From positions 1 to 7,193 of the forward strand of contig JAHFEP010000031.1 of assembly GCA_023248415.1 (NCBI GenBank): 7,193 nucleotides of DNA, in the 5' to 3' direction. The position numbers were made by a program, and so were the translations under genes. Each line of letters starts with the position of its first letter. The first letter of the stretch is position 1. The stretch is from Nitrospirota bacterium (GTDB lineage Bacteria > Nitrospirota > CAKKRA01 > 9FT-COMBO-42-15). Positions 6,198-7,193 of this stretch are shown piece after piece. A model generated the notes under the pieces. It saw nothing but the letters and a program-made list of their open reading frames with translations. It did not search any database and had not been told where the DNA came from.

Positions 6198-7063
6198 ACC
6201 ATTGTCCTCCATGACTTTATTAGGCTGTCCAGAATCTCAGTGGCAGAAAGAACATTCCCGCCTATTCTGGCGTTTATCTCAAGAAGCACAGGCGTCCCGT
6301 CTTCTCTTAGCCTTATATCCATATCAAGGGGACCCTCCATCTCAAGCAATAGGGCTGCCTTTATCCCTAAGCTGATAATATCCTCCCTGTTTGTCCTTTC
6401 CACTTCAACAGCATTGCCTACCACGCCTTCCTTGAGGATAGTTTTTTTCAGGACAACGCCAGAGGCAATAGTGTTTTTTCTATCCAAAAACAGATTTAAG
6501 TCAAACTCCTCTCCGGGTATAAATTCCTGATAAATAATATTCTCCCTCGCCTCTTTGTAAAGCTCCTCTTTTGTTTTATGCAGCGCAACCCCCCTCCCGC
6601 CTCTGCCAATAATAGGTTTTGCAAGAAGCGGAAGGCCAAGCTCGTCAAGGATCTGCTCCTTTGGCGTCTTGGCAGCAAAGGTCTTTGGAACAGGGACTTC
6701 ATGCTCTGCCATAAATAAGGCTGTCTTCAGCTTGTCATTTGCAATGTCAACTGCATGAACAGGTGAAATAGCCACTAAGCAGCCGCACTCTTCAATAAAT
6801 CTCTTGAGCTTTGCAATAACCGGCAGCTCCTCTGATACAGTTGGAATCAAGAGAGAGATATTATCCTTCAATATGATGCCCAGCAAGACCGATGAAAAAG
6901 ACAGGTCATCTGCTGCGGGTATTTTGTAAAATCTCCTTACCGGCGCATCAACATCCCTTATATCTGTGCCTATAACAGAAAGTCCGTTTTTCTGAAGATA
7001 TGCTGCTGCGCTCCTTCCAGCAGGGCCTCCAATCCCTGTTACTAATATGTTGTTGCTATACAT
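6188..7063 (-). CDS. ATP-grasp carboxylate-amine/thiol ligase-like protein
   Basis: A 291-residue soluble, presumably cytoplasmic protein with carbamoyl-phosphate-synthase-like ATP-grasp architecture. Residues 5-35 are a Rossmann-like pre-ATP-grasp start (TGIGGPAG). About 108-190 is the nucleotide lobe, with K149 in AKP, the glycine loop GRGGRG (153-158) and adenine-contacting QEF (179-181). Metal ligands lie in DMDIR (247-251) and EINAR (262-266, with E262 and N264). The catalytic core looks complete and the C-terminus is short. Such enzymes form an acylphosphate and pass it to an amine or other nucleophile; the substrate cannot be read here. Its operon position suggests modification of the amino-sugar polymer, a precursor or a partner protein, but this is inference. 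A purine block (AAAGGGGG) lies 13 nt upstream of the ATG, rather far. The gene starts 27 nt after the preceding stop and overlaps the barrel gene by 10 nt. Confidence 0.8.
   Translation of the reverse strand: MYSNNILVTGIGGPAGRSAAAYLQKNGLSVIGTDIRDVDAPVRRFYKIPAADDLSFSSVLLGIILKDNISLLIPTVSEELPVIAKLKRFIEECGCLVAISPVHAVDIANDKLKTALFMAEHEVPVPKTFAAKTPKEQILDELGLPLLAKPIIGRGGRGVALHKTKEELYKEARENIIYQEFIPGEEFDLNLFLDRKNTIASGVVLKKTILKEGVVGNAVEVERTNREDIISLGIKAALLLEMEGPLDMDIRLREDGTPVLLEINARIGGNVLSATEILDSLIKSWRTMVCV
6206..6210 (-). promoter_or_regulatory. Shine-Dalgarno deciding the barrel-protein start
   Basis: GGAGG on the minus strand, 8 nt before the ATG at 6197. It lies inside the end of the ATP-grasp gene and overlaps the alternative upstream ATG at 6212, which therefore cannot use it. 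This favours the 446-residue form with a clean signal peptide. Confidence 0.75.
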
Positions 7064-7076
7064 ATTCTTTGCTTTT

Positions 7077-7084
7077 CCCCCTTT
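7077..7084 (-). promoter_or_regulatory. Probable ribosome binding site of the ATP-grasp gene
   Basis: AAAGGGGG on the minus strand in the 27-nt gap between the upstream stop and the ATP-grasp ATG. The spacing of 13 nt is longer than optimal, so initiation may be modest or partly coupled to translation of the upstream gene. Confidence 0.4.
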
Positions 7085-7090
7085 GCAAAA

Positions 7091-7193
7091 TCAATCGTGA
7101 TGAGATTCTTTCTCATTTGAGTCATGGCCACCCTTCTCATCCCTATCGCCTCCACGATCACCCTCTTTTTCTCCACCATCCCTATCGTGGTCG
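7091..7193 (-). CDS. C-terminal end of upstream gene with Asp/His/Gly/Glu-rich tail (partial)
   Basis: The first gene of the operon seen here is cut by the window edge. Thirty-three codons remain before a TGA at 7093-7091, in the minus frame starting at 7192. The tail is highly charged and low in complexity (DHDRDGGEKEGDRGG and so on, ending NEKESHHD), rich in Asp, Gly, Glu, Lys and His, and almost free of hydrophobic residues. It must be disordered and solvent exposed. His/Asp-rich tails often bind divalent metals, or act as charged linkers in secreted proteins, but nothing here settles that. An Asp-Arg-Asp motif recurs 13 residues apart. The gene ends 27 nt before the ATP-grasp start on the same strand, so it is probably co-transcribed. 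The other two frames of this strand do not give an equally convincing continuous ending. The family is unknown. Confidence 0.5.
   Translation of the reverse strand, partial: DHDRDGGEKEGDRGGDRDEKGGHDSNEKESHHD
7138..7187 (-). repeat. Two copies of an 11-nt repeat at 39-nt spacing
   Basis: CGATAGGGATG on the minus strand occurs at 7187-7177 and again at 7148-7138, exactly 39 nt or 13 codons apart and in frame. This makes an imperfect 13-residue coding repeat in the acidic tail. More copies may lie beyond the window edge. Confidence 0.6.

Noticed and set aside
4857..6212. Longer version of the barrel protein starting at the ATG at 6212.
   Set aside because: It adds MEDNG in front of the signal peptide, and the only good GGAGG lies over that ATG rather than upstream of it. 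The start at 6197 fits better.
6496..6702. A 68-codon minus-strand open frame inside the ATP-grasp gene.
   Set aside because: It is a shadow frame over a gene with intact motifs, Arg- and Leu-rich with no recognisable domain or ribosome site.

Overview
The window reads as a piece of a Gram-negative (diderm) bacterial chromosome of moderate GC. The strongest signs are a signal-peptide protein ending in an outer-membrane beta-barrel with a C-terminal Phe, and a synthase-type glycosyltransferase. I cannot name the organism from sequence alone. Codon use and gene style would fit Nitrospirota or a deltaproteobacterial lineage, but this is a weak guess.

Positions 7193 to 632 hold one compact minus-strand operon. 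In transcription order it has: (i) the last 33 codons of a gene with an Asp/His/Gly/Glu-rich tail; (ii) an ATP-grasp ligase; (iii) a TPR plus beta-barrel outer-membrane protein; (iv) a protein with eight TPRs, three membrane helices and a PIG-L/LmbE-type N-deacetylase; (v) a processive family-2 glycosyltransferase fused to a periplasmic glycoside-hydrolase-like domain. The last three junctions overlap by 10, 1 and 4 nt, so translational coupling is likely. The operon promoter and any further genes lie beyond position 7193.

Together these parts resemble a poly-N-acetylglucosamine (Pga/Hms) secretion system with its domains rearranged. The PgaA functions are represented by a small TPR barrel plus a second TPR protein. 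The usual CE4 deacetylase of PgaB is replaced by an unrelated PIG-L fold. The PgaB C-terminal hydrolase-like module is attached to the PgaC-like synthase instead. Charge distribution places the deacetylase in the cytoplasm, unlike PgaB. An ATP-grasp ligase in the same operon raises the possibility that freed amines, or a precursor, are acylated. The polymer is unknown.

Positions 1 to 631 are different: AT-richer, without an intact gene, and probably scarred by mobile DNA. They hold a strong hairpin (45-77), one arm of an integron attC-like site (about 343-372), a good sigma-70-type promoter with an embedded palindrome (418-446), and the 5' part of a HigB/RelE-type toxin gene. The toxin remnant is broken and runs head-on into the 3' end of the glycosyltransferase gene. 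No antitoxin gene and no operon terminator are visible.
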